A DNA stretch of 64,000 bases from positions 3,926 through 67,925 of the forward strand of contig CAAFNI010000008.1 in assembly GCA_900764215.1 (NCBI GenBank), given 5' to 3'. The stretch is from an uncultured Sutterella sp. (lineage in GTDB: Bacteria; Pseudomonadota; Gammaproteobacteria; Burkholderiales; Burkholderiaceae_F). The notes under the pieces are model-generated. The model saw only the letters and a list, made by a program, of their open reading frames with translations, was not told where the DNA came from and did no database searches. Made by a program: the position numbers and the translations under genes. Below are positions 1-9,222 of this stretch, piece by piece; the first letter of the stretch is position 1; every line of letters starts with the position of its first letter.

Positions 1-857
1 GCACTTCGGACGTCGGGACGCCTCATGAGCATCTCCGCCGGGATCGAAATCGCCAGCCGCACCGGCGCCTGCGGCACGGGCCCTACGCCCAGATCGAGCT
101 GGTCAGCGGGAATAGTCGTCAATCTGGCCAGCGCGTTTCTGTAGGTTGCTTCCGCCGCCTTCAGCTTCGGAAGGTTGGCTTTGGCGGCAGCGACCTGAGA
201 GAGCGCATCTTCGGCCTCTGACGTACTGCTCAGACCGGCTCCAGCACGCCATCCGGCGATCTCCGCACTTTCCTCATAGTTCTTGACGGTGTCCTCGCTC
301 ACTCGCAGAAGCGCCTGAGTGGAACGCAAATTGATGTAGGCTTGGGCCGTCTCGGCCTCAACGAGCGCCTGTGCGTCGGCCACGGAGATTTCGGTTGCAA
401 GCGCCTCATAGCGGCGCGCGGTCTCGTTGGAAAGATCTGCACCGGCAAGGTTCCAAGACCATTTCACATCGGCCGCCGCAGAAAAACCGTTGCTAGATCC
501 CGCATCCGCATGGCGATGCGATGCGTCGCCGCCGATCGCGGCCTCAGGGAAAAGCGCATATTGCGCTTCCGACAGTCCGGCTCTGGCCGAACGCAAAGAA
601 GCGAGCGCCGTGAGCACGTCAGCATTCGCACTGCGGGCCTTGGCAACGAGCGAGGAAAGCTTAGGGTCGTTCCAAGACTGCCAGAAATCGGCCGGATCGA
701 CCGGCGCCAGAGCCTCTATCGATGCACTCCAAGCCTTGGGAGACGCCTCCCCGACCATGGTCCTCATGTCCGGCATCTGCACGGCGCAACCCGAAAGGAA
801 CAGTGCACAGATCAGCATGCCTAGAGCCGACCTCTTCATCATCGTCGGATTCGTCAT
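1..857 (-). CDS. RND efflux outer-membrane lipoprotein, NodT/OprM family (3' end outside window)
   Basis: TolC-like outer-membrane channel subunit of a tripartite RND efflux pump. About 285 N-terminal residues are present; the family is usually 450-500 residues, so the gene runs off the left edge. The N-terminus is a lipoprotein signal ending in a lipobox (LFLSGC). The motif AWSASIEAL.. DFWQSWNDP and the late IPAEMLMRRPDVRSA block are typical of NodT/OprM proteins. The start is uncertain: ATG at 857, 842 or 839 are all in frame, and 839 (MKRSALGML) gives the most usual signal peptide. No strong ribosome site is visible. It is divergent from a two-component system, which suggests local control. 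The pump's inner-membrane and adaptor genes, if linked, lie outside the window. Confidence 0.85.
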   Translation of the reverse strand, partial: MTNPTMMKRSALGMLICALFLSGCAVQMPDMRTMVGEASPKAWSASIEALAPVDPADFWQSWNDPKLSSLVAKARSANADVLTALASLRSARAGLSEAQYALFPEAAIGGDASHRHADAGSSNGFSAAADVKWSWNLAGADLSNETARRYEALATEISVADAQALVEAETAQAYINLRSTQALLRVSEDTVKNYEESAEIAGWRAGAGLSSTSEAEDALSQVAAAKANLPKLKAAEATYRNALARLTTIPADQLDLGVGPVPQAPVRLAISIPAEMLMRRPDVRS

Positions 858-886
858 TGTATTTTTTGCTGCATCCGGTCTTTATT

Positions 887-934
887 GAGAATGAACGAGA
901 ATCTTGACCGTTCTAGATCCTCACTTTCATTCTC
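887..934. promoter_or_regulatory. Candidate response-regulator operator with direct and inverted GAGAAT repeats
   Basis: GAGAAT occurs at 887-892 and again at 897-902, ten bases apart (one helical turn). A perfect 9-base inverted copy pairs GAGAATGAA (887-895) with TTCATTCTC (926-934). The cluster lies 30-77 bases upstream of the efflux gene start and between it and an OmpR-family regulator. OmpR/PhoB-type regulators usually bind direct repeats at this spacing. That it is the operator is inference. Confidence 0.4.
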
Positions 935-1076
935 CTACAGTCCTGAACAGCATTCCATAGGCTGCGGGTAAAGGTTTCTGAAGAGCACGTAACAAACTTT
1001 TGCACGCCGTTTTTTGTTAACATGGGTCATTCCATTGTTCTAAGTCACGCTTCAAGCCGCCATTTTCGGGTCTGTT

Positions 1077-1769
1077 ATGTTCAAGCATCCTCGCCCCATC
1101 CTCATCGTCGACGATGATATCGAGCTCGTCACCCTTCTCGTCGACTATCTGCAATTGGAAGGCTTCGCCCCTGTTGCAGCTCACAACGGCACTGAGGCTC
1201 TGGAACTCATATCCAAGCAGGAATTCGAAATCGTCGTGCTCGACGTAATGATGCCCGGCATGAGCGGCGTGGAGGTTCTCAAGCGCATTCGCGAAAAGAG
1301 CCAGCTTCCCGTTTTGATGCTCACCGCCAAAGGCGATCCGGTCGACCGCATCATCGGACTGGAACTCGGAGCTGACGACTATGTTCCCAAGCCCTGCCCG
1401 CCGCGCGAACTTGCAGCGCGTCTCAACGCGATACTGCGCCGAACAGCCAACATGCCCTCGGCCATTGCCCCCGTCGAAGCCGGACCTCTGACAATCGACC
1501 CCGGCCGACGAGAGGCCACCGTCAACGGCAACGTCATCGATCTGACGGGTACTGAGCTTACTCTCCTGGAAGTACTTGCACGCAAAGCTGGCAGCCCTGT
1601 CCCCAAGGACGAGATCTATCAGAAGGTGCTCGGGCGCGTCATGCAGCGCTACGACCGCGCCATCGACGTTCACGTCTCCTCGATCCGCCACAAGCTCGCC
1701 GCCGTGCTCGGAAAGAGCGTTGCGATAGAGAGCATCCGAGGCGTGGGCTATCAACTAGTCGTCCGCTGA
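1077..1769 (+). CDS. OmpR/CpxR-family DNA-binding response regulator
   Basis: Two-component response regulator, 230 residues. The receiver domain (about 7-120) has the acidic pocket D12-D14, phospho-acceptor D56 in the VVLDVMMPG motif, T83 and K105. The C-terminal winged helix (about 135-228) ends in the usual DVHVSSIRHKL and IRGVGYQLV blocks, which mark the OmpR/PhoB subfamily. It is followed 39 bases later by its likely partner histidine kinase and is divergent from an efflux channel gene, so it probably controls efflux or an envelope stress response. It resembles CpxR, but the true target is not shown by sequence. The kinase appears frameshifted, so the regulator may lack its normal phosphodonor. 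Confidence 0.9.
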   Translation: MFKHPRPILIVDDDIELVTLLVDYLQLEGFAPVAAHNGTEALELISKQEFEIVVLDVMMPGMSGVEVLKRIREKSQLPVLMLTAKGDPVDRIIGLELGADDYVPKPCPPRELAARLNAILRRTANMPSAIAPVEAGPLTIDPGRREATVNGNVIDLTGTELTLLEVLARKAGSPVPKDEIYQKVLGRVMQRYDRAIDVHVSSIRHKLAAVLGKSVAIESIRGVGYQLVVR

Positions 1770-1808
1770 CCGCCCGCTCGCTGATGCGCCGAAAAGAAGG
1801 AGTTGTTC

Positions 1809-3199
1809 ATGTTCAACCGTTGGTTCAACACGCTTTTCGGCAAGCTCTTCGCCGGCTTTTGCGTCGTCATCCTGCTGACGGCCGCCGGCGTTTGGATGGC
1901 CGCCTATTCGGCTCAAAGCCAACAGAATGAAGATATCGGCCGCATTGAGTGGCGATTCATCGCGCCAAATCCGTCGACAGCGCCGTTGGCATCTATGAGG
2001 TGGCTGGCAAGGAAGGCCTCATCACATGGCTTCTCAACGAACGCCTCAACACCAATCCCATTGTCTTTGTTCTCGACAGCAACGGCAACGAAATCTCCGG
2101 CCGCAAGATCCCTGAAAAAGCGTATGCAAGTCTCGAAGCAATCCGCAGGCTCTCTGACCGGTCGGACGGCCCGCCTGAAAAACGCCTGCCGGTAAGAACC
2201 ATTGAGATCGACAACGAGCCCTGTGAATTCTTCGCCGTCCGCACCGTCGCCTTCCCCGTGCGACTGATCCCGCCTGAACTCCACCATTTTCCGATTGCGC
2301 TGACGCTCTCGCTCGCCGCCTTTTTCACCCTGCTAGCCTCCTGGCTTCTTGCACGCCTGTACACACGCAGCCTTCACACGCTCGACAGCGCCATTCGGCG
2401 CTTTGCCGACGGCGCCTTCGACACGCGCACCTCAGCCGAACTCTCCAACGGAGACGCCGAGGTTGCGAATCTTGCCCGCGTCTTTGACGGCATGGCAGAC
2501 AAGATTGAATCTCTGATCACGAGACAGAGAAGACTCTTTCACGACGTAAGCCACGAGATCCGCAGCCCGCTCGCCCGCATCGAGGTGGCGCTTGAGCTTG
2601 CTCGTCGCGCCCCTGAGCGCACACAGAATTCGCTTGGACGCATCGAAAAGGAGGTCGGCAACATCAACGCACTCGTCGAATCTCTCCTGACCTACGCGCG
2701 GCTTGAAAACGGCGCCAACATGACGAAGTCCCCCATCGGGCTTGCGGACATCATTGAAGGCGTTGCGGACGACCTCGGGTTTGAAGCCCAACAAAAGAAT
2801 GTCGCAGTAAAAACGATTCTCGAAGGCGATCCCGTCATCAATGCGGACGGCAACCTGCTCGCCAGAGCGCTCGACAACATTGCACGAAATTCGCTGCGCC
2901 ACGCACCGGCGCAATCCCAAATCGTTCTATCCCTCTCTTCTGACGCCGAAAGCTTCATCATTCGTTGCCGAGACACAGGGCCGGGCATGCCCGAGGAGGA
3001 GCTCGTCAACATGTTCTCGCCCTTCGTGCGCGGCGCCAACGTCCCAACAGGAACGGGCTTCGGCCTGGGACTCGCCATTGCCAAGCGCAGCGTGACCGCG
3101 CACGGCGGAAGCATACTGGCACGCAACATCAAGCCTCACGGTCTTGAAACCGAGATCCGACTGCCTAAAGCCATGCAGATCAGATGCGACGAGTCCTGA
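1809..3199 (+). pseudogene. Sensor histidine kinase, CpxA-like, with an apparent frameshift near 1950
   Basis: Membrane sensor kinase partner of the upstream regulator. ATG at 1809 has AAGGAG six bases upstream. The first frame gives a transmembrane helix (about residues 10-32) and then loses homology. The remaining protein continues in a different frame from about 1949: a second membrane helix, HAMP, H-box VSHEIRSPLAR, N-box DNIARNSLRHA, G1 DTGPGMPE and G2 GTGFGLGLAI. A TGA at 1946-1948 closes the downstream frame on its upstream side, so the switch lies between about 1949 and 1985. Total length 1391 needs one extra base to be a multiple of three, so a single-base loss is the simplest cause. 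It may be a sequencing error, a phase-variable site or real decay. GTG at 1949 could start a protein lacking the first helix. Confidence 0.75.
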
Positions 3200-3216
3200 T
3201 TTGCGAAGCGCTGAAA

Positions 3217-3258
3217 AAAGCCTTGCGGCGAATCATCGCGGCAAGGCTTTCCTGTTTT
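3217..3258 (+). terminator. Intrinsic terminator after the two-component operon
   Basis: Perfect 10-base stem AAAGCCTTGC (3217-3226) / GCAAGGCTTT (3241-3250), followed by a T-rich stretch. It lies 18 bases after the kinase stop. Confidence 0.75.
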
Positions 3259-3436
3259 ATGCAACAGTTAATTTTGCTCGATTTTACGCAAAAAAGCCAG
3301 CGTCTTCTTCCATCTTGTCGATATAAGTCAACTTCTTTCGTCATAACATCCTATCCATCCTACTTCAGGCGCACAATGGAAAAACTGACGGCTTGACCAG
3401 CCTTTCAAAAAAATATTCTGGAAGAGGAGAACAGCA

Positions 3437-5488
3437 ATGAGCAACTATCTGACCGAGAATCTTCGTACCGTAGCATTGGTGGGGCACGGCTCCTGCGGCA
3501 AGACTTCCCTCATTGAAGCCATGCTCTACCGCACCGGCATGATTTCAGAACTCGGCTCCATCGAGCGCGGCAACACGATGTGCGACAACGACGCACTCGA
3601 AAAACAGGTTCAGCACTCCATCCGTCTGGCTGTCGCCCATGTCGACACGGCTCTCCCCGACCTCACCCCCGTGCGCATCCATGTGCTCGACACCCCGGGG
3701 TACCCCGATTACATTGGTCAGGACATGTCCGCACTTGACGCCGTCAAGTCCGTCTGCGCCGTGGTCGATGCCACCAAGGGCGTAGAGCTTCTGACGCGAC
3801 GCATGATGGACATTGCGCAGGAACGCGGGCTGTGCCGCATGATCGCGATCAACAAGTTCGACGCCCCCGACGTCGACCTTGAACAGTTGCTTAAGGATCT
3901 GCAGGAAGTCTGGGGCCCTGGCGTTCTTCCGATCAACCTCCCCGCCAACAACCGCACCATCGTCATCGATTGTTTCGACAGGGACGAAGGAGAAGCCGAC
4001 ATCCTCAGCGTCGGCGAAGTTCACCGCGCTTTCATTGAAAAGATCATCGAGCAAGACGACGAAATGCTCGAGCATTATCTCGAGGAGGGCAGCGTTGACC
4101 CGCGCACTCTGCATCCCCTCATCACAAAGGCCCTGCGAGAAGGCACAATCATTCCCGTGTGCTTCGTTTCCGCCAAGAATCTGATCGGCATCCGAGATTT
4201 CATGAAGGTCATCATCCGCCACCTTCCCAGTCCGGCCGAAGCCAACGACGCACTATTCATTCATGCCGACGGCACGCCGTTCGTCACGCGTCCGGAGAAA
4301 GATCTCCCGGTCGTCGCCCAGGTCTTCAAGGTCGTCAATGACCCCTACATTGGAAAGATCGGCATCTTCCGCGTGCATCAGGGCACGATTCAGAAGGACA
4401 CCACGCTCTACGTCGACGACAACAAGAAAGGCGTCAAGGCTGCTCACCCTCTGCTCCTTCAAGGCAAGAACACCAGCGAAACCGACTTTCTCAGTCCGGG
4501 CGACATCGGTGCTCTCGCCAAGATTGACGAACTTACTTATGGTTCGATTCTGCATTCGGATCCGAACCTCAGCGGCATACGCATGCGTCCGATCAACTTC
4601 CCGAAACCGATGTTCGGTCTCGCGATTGCACCGTCCCGCCGCGGCGATGAAGCCCGCATGGGCGAAGTCCTCAACAAGATGCTCGCCGAAGACCCGACGA
4701 TGGCTGTCGACCATGACGCTGTGCTCAACGAAACTGTGATTCGCGGCCTGACCGAAATGCACGTCCGTTCAATCCTCGACCGCATGAAGGTCAACTTCAA
4801 GCTTGAGGTCGTCACAGGCACGCCGAGCGTTCCGTATCGCGAAACCATCACTGCTCCGGCCGAGGGCCACGCGCGCCACAAGAAGCAGACGGGCGGTGCC
4901 GGTCAGTTCGGCGAAGTCTACCTGCGCATCGAGCCACTCGAACGCGGCGCCGGCTTTGAGTTCCACGACGAGGTCAAGGGCGGCGTGATCCCGTTCAACC
5001 TGATTCCCGCCGTTGAAAAAGGGGTCCGTGAGGTACTCGATTCCGGCTACTTGGCAGGCTATCCGATTCAGGACGTCAAGGTCACCGTCTACGACGGCAA
5101 GAGCCATCCAGTCGACTCGAAGGAAGTCGCCTTCGTCGCCGCCGGCCGCAAGGCCTTCCTTGATGCGCTTGCCAACGCTCAACCCAAGATTCTCGAACCG
5201 ATCGTACGCATCGAAATTACGGCGCCCGACATGTACATGGGCGACCTCGCCGGCGATCTCGCCAGCCGCCGCGGCCAAGTTTCAGGCACAGACTCGTTGC
5301 CGGGTGGCCTGATGGAAATCACCGGCGTCGTGCCGCTGTCGGAACTCGACGGTTATGCGACCCGCCTGCACGCACTCACTCAGGGCACCGGCAGCTGGTC
5401 TATGGAACTTGACAGCTACCAGCCCGTCCCGGCTCAAAAGCAGGCTGAACTTGCCGGCAAGTTCCACCGCGAAGACGACGACGAATAA
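3437..5488 (+). CDS. EF-G-like translational GTPase (second EF-G type)
   Basis: 683 residues with the five-domain EF-G layout. G1 is GHGSCGKT (16-23), G3 DTPG (85-88) and G4 NKFD (139-142). The switch I region reads LEKQVQHSIR in place of the RGITI of canonical EF-G, which places it in the EF-G-like (FusA2-type) group rather than the str-operon EF-G. The C-terminal domains IV and V are complete (GGVIPFNLIPAVEKG, then the LDGYATRLHALTQGTGS block). GAGGAGAA lies just before the ATG. It stands alone between two terminators, unlike fusA, which normally sits with rpsL/rpsG/tuf. The role of this paralogue in translocation or ribosome recycling is not settled by sequence. Confidence 0.88.
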   Translation: MSNYLTENLRTVALVGHGSCGKTSLIEAMLYRTGMISELGSIERGNTMCDNDALEKQVQHSIRLAVAHVDTALPDLTPVRIHVLDTPGYPDYIGQDMSALDAVKSVCAVVDATKGVELLTRRMMDIAQERGLCRMIAINKFDAPDVDLEQLLKDLQEVWGPGVLPINLPANNRTIVIDCFDRDEGEADILSVGEVHRAFIEKIIEQDDEMLEHYLEEGSVDPRTLHPLITKALREGTIIPVCFVSAKNLIGIRDFMKVIIRHLPSPAEANDALFIHADGTPFVTRPEKDLPVVAQVFKVVNDPYIGKIGIFRVHQGTIQKDTTLYVDDNKKGVKAAHPLLLQGKNTSETDFLSPGDIGALAKIDELTYGSILHSDPNLSGIRMRPINFPKPMFGLAIAPSRRGDEARMGEVLNKMLAEDPTMAVDHDAVLNETVIRGLTEMHVRSILDRMKVNFKLEVVTGTPSVPYRETITAPAEGHARHKKQTGGAGQFGEVYLRIEPLERGAGFEFHDEVKGGVIPFNLIPAVEKGVREVLDSGYLAGYPIQDVKVTVYDGKSHPVDSKEVAFVAAGRKAFLDALANAQPKILEPIVRIEITAPDMYMGDLAGDLASRRGQVSGTDSLPGGLMEITGVVPLSELDGYATRLHALTQGTGSWSMELDSYQPVPAQKQAELAGKFHREDDDE

Positions 5489-5511
5489 GCACCGTTGAAC
5501 TCAACCCCGGC

Positions 5512-5546
5512 AAGGCCGCCGCGTTCTAACGCGGCGGCCTTTTTTC
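5512..5546 (+). terminator. Intrinsic terminator after EF-G-like gene
   Basis: Strong GC-rich hairpin: AAGGCCGCCGCGTT (5512-5525) pairs with AACGCGGCGGCCTT (5528-5541), then a run of T. Confidence 0.9.
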
Positions 5547-5622
5547 CTGTATTTCAAGCTCCGCAGACCATTCCTTCCTTATAATCTGTCTCCTCCACGT
5601 TCACTTTCCTAACTTTCATACC

Positions 5623-5853
5623 ATGCCTATCTACGCTTATCGATGCACAAACTGCGGCTTTGAAAAGGATTTTCTTCAGAAGATGAGCGACAAGCCTCTG
5701 ACGAAGTGTCCTCAGTGCGGCAAGGATGCATTGGTGAAGGAACTCTCAGCCCCTGGCTTTGAACTGAAGGGCACGGGATGGGCCGCTACGGACTTCAACG
5801 GCGGCCACAAAGCCCTCCCGGCGTCCCACCGCAAGCCCGACATCTCGAAGTAA
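5623..5853 (+). CDS. FmdB-family zinc ribbon protein
   Basis: Small protein of 76 residues. The FmdB zinc ribbon fills the N-terminus: MPIYAYRC with cysteine pairs C8-x2-C11 and C29-x2-C32. The C-terminal tail is basic and without a known domain. Members are often called putative regulatory proteins but have no firm function. The position upstream of aspS is a usual betaproteobacterial arrangement; the DUF502 membrane protein gene often found between them is missing here. No clear ribosome site precedes the ATG. Confidence 0.85.
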   Translation: MPIYAYRCTNCGFEKDFLQKMSDKPLTKCPQCGKDALVKELSAPGFELKGTGWAATDFNGGHKALPASHRKPDISK

Positions 5854-6185
5854 ACAGCGCGCTGAACCCGTCCGCTCGCACGACACAAGGCCGGATGTCC
5901 AGGACTGTCAGTCCCAGACAACGGCCTTTGCGCGTTTTCGCATGAGCAGATCTAGATAAAATACCCCAAACTGCCGAGTTTTCCCGTTTTTCAACTTTCG
6001 TTGGCAGTAAACTTAATCATCGTGCGTCTCTGTCCTTTGATAGGCGGCACCGACTGATTCCGCAACGGCGCGACTGCCGCACCGTTGCTTGCACCATTGC
6101 GGCTCTGCAAAGCCATAGCATTGTCGTTGTAATCGTGTGGCCAACAGCTATCGTATCGCGCGTTGGTCTTTTTCTCGGAGCTTAT
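5854..6185. other. Non-coding gap between fmdB and aspS
   Basis: No convincing gene. A weak stem AAGGCCG (5887-5893) / CGGCCTT (5932-5938), with an inner GGACT/AGTCC pair, could end fmdB transcription but has only a poor T-run. The aspS promoter should lie here. An upstream in-frame GTG at 6135 was rejected as the aspS start. Confidence 0.5.
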
Positions 6186-7997
6186 ATGCGAACCGTATAC
6201 TCTGGCCTGGTTGATGAATCCTTCATCGGTCAGACCGTGACTCTTTTCGGCTGGGCTCATCGTCGTCGCGACCACGGCGGCGTGATCTTCATTGACCTTC
6301 GCGACCGTGAAGGCATTGTTCAGGTCGTTTGCGACCCGGACCGTCCCGAAGTCTTCGCTACGGCCGACAAATGCCGCAACGAATTCTGTCTCAAGGTCGT
6401 TGGCGTCGTGCGCGCCCGTCCGGAAGGCACGAAGAACGAAACGCTCGTTTCCGGCGGCATTGAAGTTCTCTGCCATGAACTTGAAATCCTCAATCCGTCG
6501 GTCACGCCTCCGTTCCACCTCGATGACGAAAACCTCTCCGAGACGACGCGCCTGACGTACCGCGTGCTTGATCTTCGCCGCGGCGTCATGCAGAAGAACC
6601 TCCGCACGCGCTACCGCGCTGCCATGGCCTTCCGTAAGTTCCTCGACAAGAACGGCTTCATCGACATCGAAACGCCGATGTTGACGCGCTCCACGCCTGA
6701 AGGCGCTCGCGACTATCTCGTACCGTCCCGCGTTCAGGACGGTTGCTTCTTCGCCTTGCCGCAGTCTCCTCAACTCTTCAAGCAGCTTCTGATGGTTGCC
6801 GGTTTTGACCGTTACTATCAGATTGTCAAGTGTTTCCGAGACGAAGATCTTCGAGCCGACCGCCAGCCTGAATTCACGCAGGTTGATATTGAAACGTCCT
6901 TCCTCAACATGGATGAAATCCGCTCCTTGATGGAAGAACTCATCCGCACGGTCTTTAAGGAAGTCCTCGACGTCGACCTCAAGAACCCGTTCCCGGTCAT
7001 GAAGTGGGACGACGCCATGGCTCAGTACGGTTCCGACAAGCCCGACCTTCGCGTTCATCTGAAGCTTGTCGAAGTGACCGACGTTGTTGAGAATTCCACG
7101 TTCAAGGTATTCTCCGGCGTCAAGTCTCTGCACAACGGCAAGGTTGTCGCCCTGCGCGTACCGGGCGCAGCCTCCATGCCGCGTTCCGAAATCGACGCCT
7201 ATACCGAATTCGTCAAGATTTACGGCGCCAAGGGTCTCGCCTACATCAAGATCAATGATCTCTCCAAGGGCCGCGAAGGTCTCCAGAGCCCGATCGTCAA
7301 GAATCTTTCCGACGAAGAGCTCAACACGATCATCGAACGCACTGGCGCCCAAGACGGCGACGTCGTGTTCTTCGGGGCCGACAAGGCCAAGATCGTTTGG
7401 GACAGTCTCGGCGCACTCCGCCTGAAGATCGGTCATTCCGAATTCGGCAAATCCCACGGCCTCTTCACGCCGGGCTGGCAGCCGCTCTGGGTCATCAACT
7501 TCCCGATGTTCGAATACTCGGAAGAAGACCAGCGCTGGGTGGCCTGTCACCATCCGTTCACCAGTCCGCTCGACGGCCATGAGGACCTTCTTGTCTCCGA
7601 CCCAGAACATGCCTATGCCAAGGCCTACGACATGGTTCTCAACGGTTGGGAAATCGGCGGCGGCTCCATCCGCATTCACCGTGAAGAAGTTCAGGAAAAG
7701 GTCTTTGAAGCCCTCAAGATCGGACCGGAAGAAGCCCGTCAGAAGTTCGGTTTTCTGCTTGACGCCCTCCAGTTCGGCGCGCCTCCGCACGGCGGCCTCG
7801 CCTTCGGTCTCGACCGCATCGTTACGATGATGTGCGAAGCAGACTCCATCAGAGACGTCATCGCCTTCCCGAAGACGCAACGTGCCCAGTGCCTGTTGAC
7901 GCACGCTCCGGCTCCGGTTGACGAAAAGCAGCTGCGCGAACTCCACATCCGCCTGCGCAACGAGCCGAAGAAGGAACTTGAAATTGCCGGTCAGTAA
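6186..7997 (+). CDS. aspS: Aspartyl-tRNA synthetase, probably non-discriminating (Asp/Asn)
   Basis: Class II aminoacyl-tRNA synthetase of 603 residues. The OB-fold anticodon domain comes first ([14 protein letters not shown], about 22-35), then motif 2 ([14 protein letters not shown]), the bacterial GAD insertion, and motif 3 ([10 protein letters not shown]). ATG 6186 was chosen because GGAG lies upstream and the protein then begins MRTVYSGL like its relatives. H30 in the RRRDHGG loop and the Gly of RPEG match residues reported to allow tRNA-Asn charging in Pseudomonas AspRS. The enzyme may therefore make Asp-tRNA-Asn for GatCAB amidation. This is inference and needs absence of asnS plus presence of gatCAB elsewhere in the genome. 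Confidence 0.96.
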   Translation: MRTVYSGLVDESFIGQTVTLFGWAHRRRDHGGVIFIDLRDREGIVQVVCDPDRPEVFATADKCRNEFCLKVVGVVRARPEGTKNETLVSGGIEVLCHELEILNPSVTPPFHLDDENLSETTRLTYRVLDLRRGVMQKNLRTRYRAAMAFRKFLDKNGFIDIETPMLTRSTPEGARDYLVPSRVQDGCFFALPQSPQLFKQLLMVAGFDRYYQIVKCFRDEDLRADRQPEFTQVDIETSFLNMDEIRSLMEELIRTVFKEVLDVDLKNPFPVMKWDDAMAQYGSDKPDLRVHLKLVEVTDVVENSTFKVFSGVKSLHNGKVVALRVPGAASMPRSEIDAYTEFVKIYGAKGLAYIKINDLSKGREGLQSPIVKNLSDEELNTIIERTGAQDGDVVFFGADKAKIVWDSLGALRLKIGHSEFGKSHGLFTPGWQPLWVINFPMFEYSEEDQRWVACHHPFTSPLDGHEDLLVSDPEHAYAKAYDMVLNGWEIGGGSIRIHREEVQEKVFEALKIGPEEARQKFGFLLDALQFGAPPHGGLAFGLDRIVTMMCEADSIRDVIAFPKTQRAQCLLTHAPAPVDEKQLRELHIRLRNEPKKELEIAGQ

Positions 7998-8026
7998 TCC
8001 GCTGATCTAAGCATTCCACTTTTAGC

Positions 8027-8062
8027 AGAAAGGGCCGCTTGCTCACTCAAGCGGCCCTTTCT
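8027..8062. terminator. Bidirectional terminator between aspS and the primase-like gene
   Basis: Perfect 15-base stem AGAAAGGGCCGCTTG (8027-8041) / CAAGCGGCCCTTTCT (8048-8062), with a CTCACT loop and A/T flanks on both sides. It serves converging genes. Confidence 0.9.
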
Positions 8063-8076
8063 GTTTCGGGTCAGTA

Positions 8077-9144
8077 CTAAGCACCGGAAGTCTTCTCCGT
8101 CCACTCGCTCTTTGCAGGACGGCGACCGCCTGATCTGCGACGCATCCATACGTCGCTCCAATCACATCCTATTGCTTTTGGAATCTCAACCTCAATCTCA
8201 AGTGCGGGATACTCCCTGCGCAACCTGGCAGCAAGTGCATACGCCCCAGCCTGACCGGTGAAGCTCCTGTCGTTGTCGCCAAAAACGACAACCTTCTTCA
8301 CGCCGCCGGGTACTTTCGTGAAGTTCTGAAACCCTCCCACGCTCACCGCGCTCCAAACAGGCATTTTGAAAATCGTTCTTGCCGATAGCGCCGTTTCAAT
8401 GCCCTCGGCGATGCCAAGAACGGCTCCAGGCTCCCCAAGCCTGATGAGGCCTCCGCGGGTGCTGCCCGCGTAAAGCTTCTTAGGACACTCGACAGGAGCC
8501 TTTGCTCCATCAGGCGTAAGGTAGGTTCTATGCAACGTGACGATCCGCCCATCATCGTCAGTGACAAGTGCTAGCATCGCCGGCCAGCGTTCGTGAGACT
8601 TATCGCCATCGTCGAGTTCTTCCCAGTAATCCAGCAACGGATGACTGCGAAGCTCCCCGATCGATCTGCCATAAAGTCCTCGGGAGGCAAGATACAGCTT
8701 GACTGGATCGGTCGAGGGAACCTTTGAGAGCGCTTGCGCCTCCTGCCAGACCGCTTCGATCTTGGCCAGTCTTCGTCGGCATCTAGCCTCTGCCACGTTT
8801 GGCCTCGTCTCCACACTCCGCAAGGATTTCGTTTCCCCGCGCTGAAATTCCGGAAGTCCCAAAATTCTCTCAAGATAATCGAGCGCATCCATAAAACGCT
8901 CGCCTCTCCACTTGCGCAAGAGTTCAAGCCCGTCACCGCAACCACAGCCACGACAGAACCAATGTCCATCCAGCTTATCCTTGTAGAATGAAAAGCGGTC
9001 CCTGCCGCCGCAGAGCGGACACGGTCGATTCAAGCGCAGAAGCATTGTCTCTGGAATGCCGGCACCGATAAGAATTTCCAGCCAACGACCGGAAGCCGCA
9101 TTCTGAACACGTTGAATTCTCTCCCCCAGTTGCGGATCTTGCAT
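8077..9144 (-). CDS. Toprim/zinc-finger primase-like protein, orphan
   Basis: 355 residues from ATG 9144, which has an AAGGAGG site. The N-terminal zinc-binding region has two Cys pairs (CPLCGG and CRGCGCG, about residues 42-71) like DnaG or P4-type primases. A Toprim domain follows: IAEGIETALSA supplies the conserved Glu and VVFGDNDRS the DxD pair. There is no DnaB-binding or helicase domain. Such short primase-like proteins are usual on plasmids, ICEs and phages, yet no integrase, repeat or tRNA junction is visible here. It lies 78 bases downstream of the BamE-like lipoprotein gene on the same strand and could be read through from that operon. It may be a leftover of a mobile element or a domesticated gene. 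It is not dnaG, which is longer and lies in another context. Confidence 0.75.
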   Translation of the reverse strand: MQDPQLGERIQRVQNAASGRWLEILIGAGIPETMLLRLNRPCPLCGGRDRFSFYKDKLDGHWFCRGCGCGDGLELLRKWRGERFMDALDYLERILGLPEFQRGETKSLRSVETRPNVAEARCRRRLAKIEAVWQEAQALSKVPSTDPVKLYLASRGLYGRSIGELRSHPLLDYWEELDDGDKSHERWPAMLALVTDDDGRIVTLHRTYLTPDGAKAPVECPKKLYAGSTRGGLIRLGEPGAVLGIAEGIETALSARTIFKMPVWSAVSVGGFQNFTKVPGGVKKVVVFGDNDRSFTGQAGAYALAARLRREYPALEIEVEIPKAIGCDWSDVWMRRRSGGRRPAKSEWTEKTSGA

Positions 9145-9222
9145 GCGGTCCTCCTTCATAGAAATCCGGCGCGGGAACCTCTGTCGGGCAGGGGTTATTG
9201 ACCCTGTCGGCAACAATATTGC

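Noticed and set aside
5991..7946. 651-residue open frame antisense to aspS
   Set aside because: It mirrors the codon bias of aspS, has no recognisable domain or ribosome site, and aspS itself is certain.
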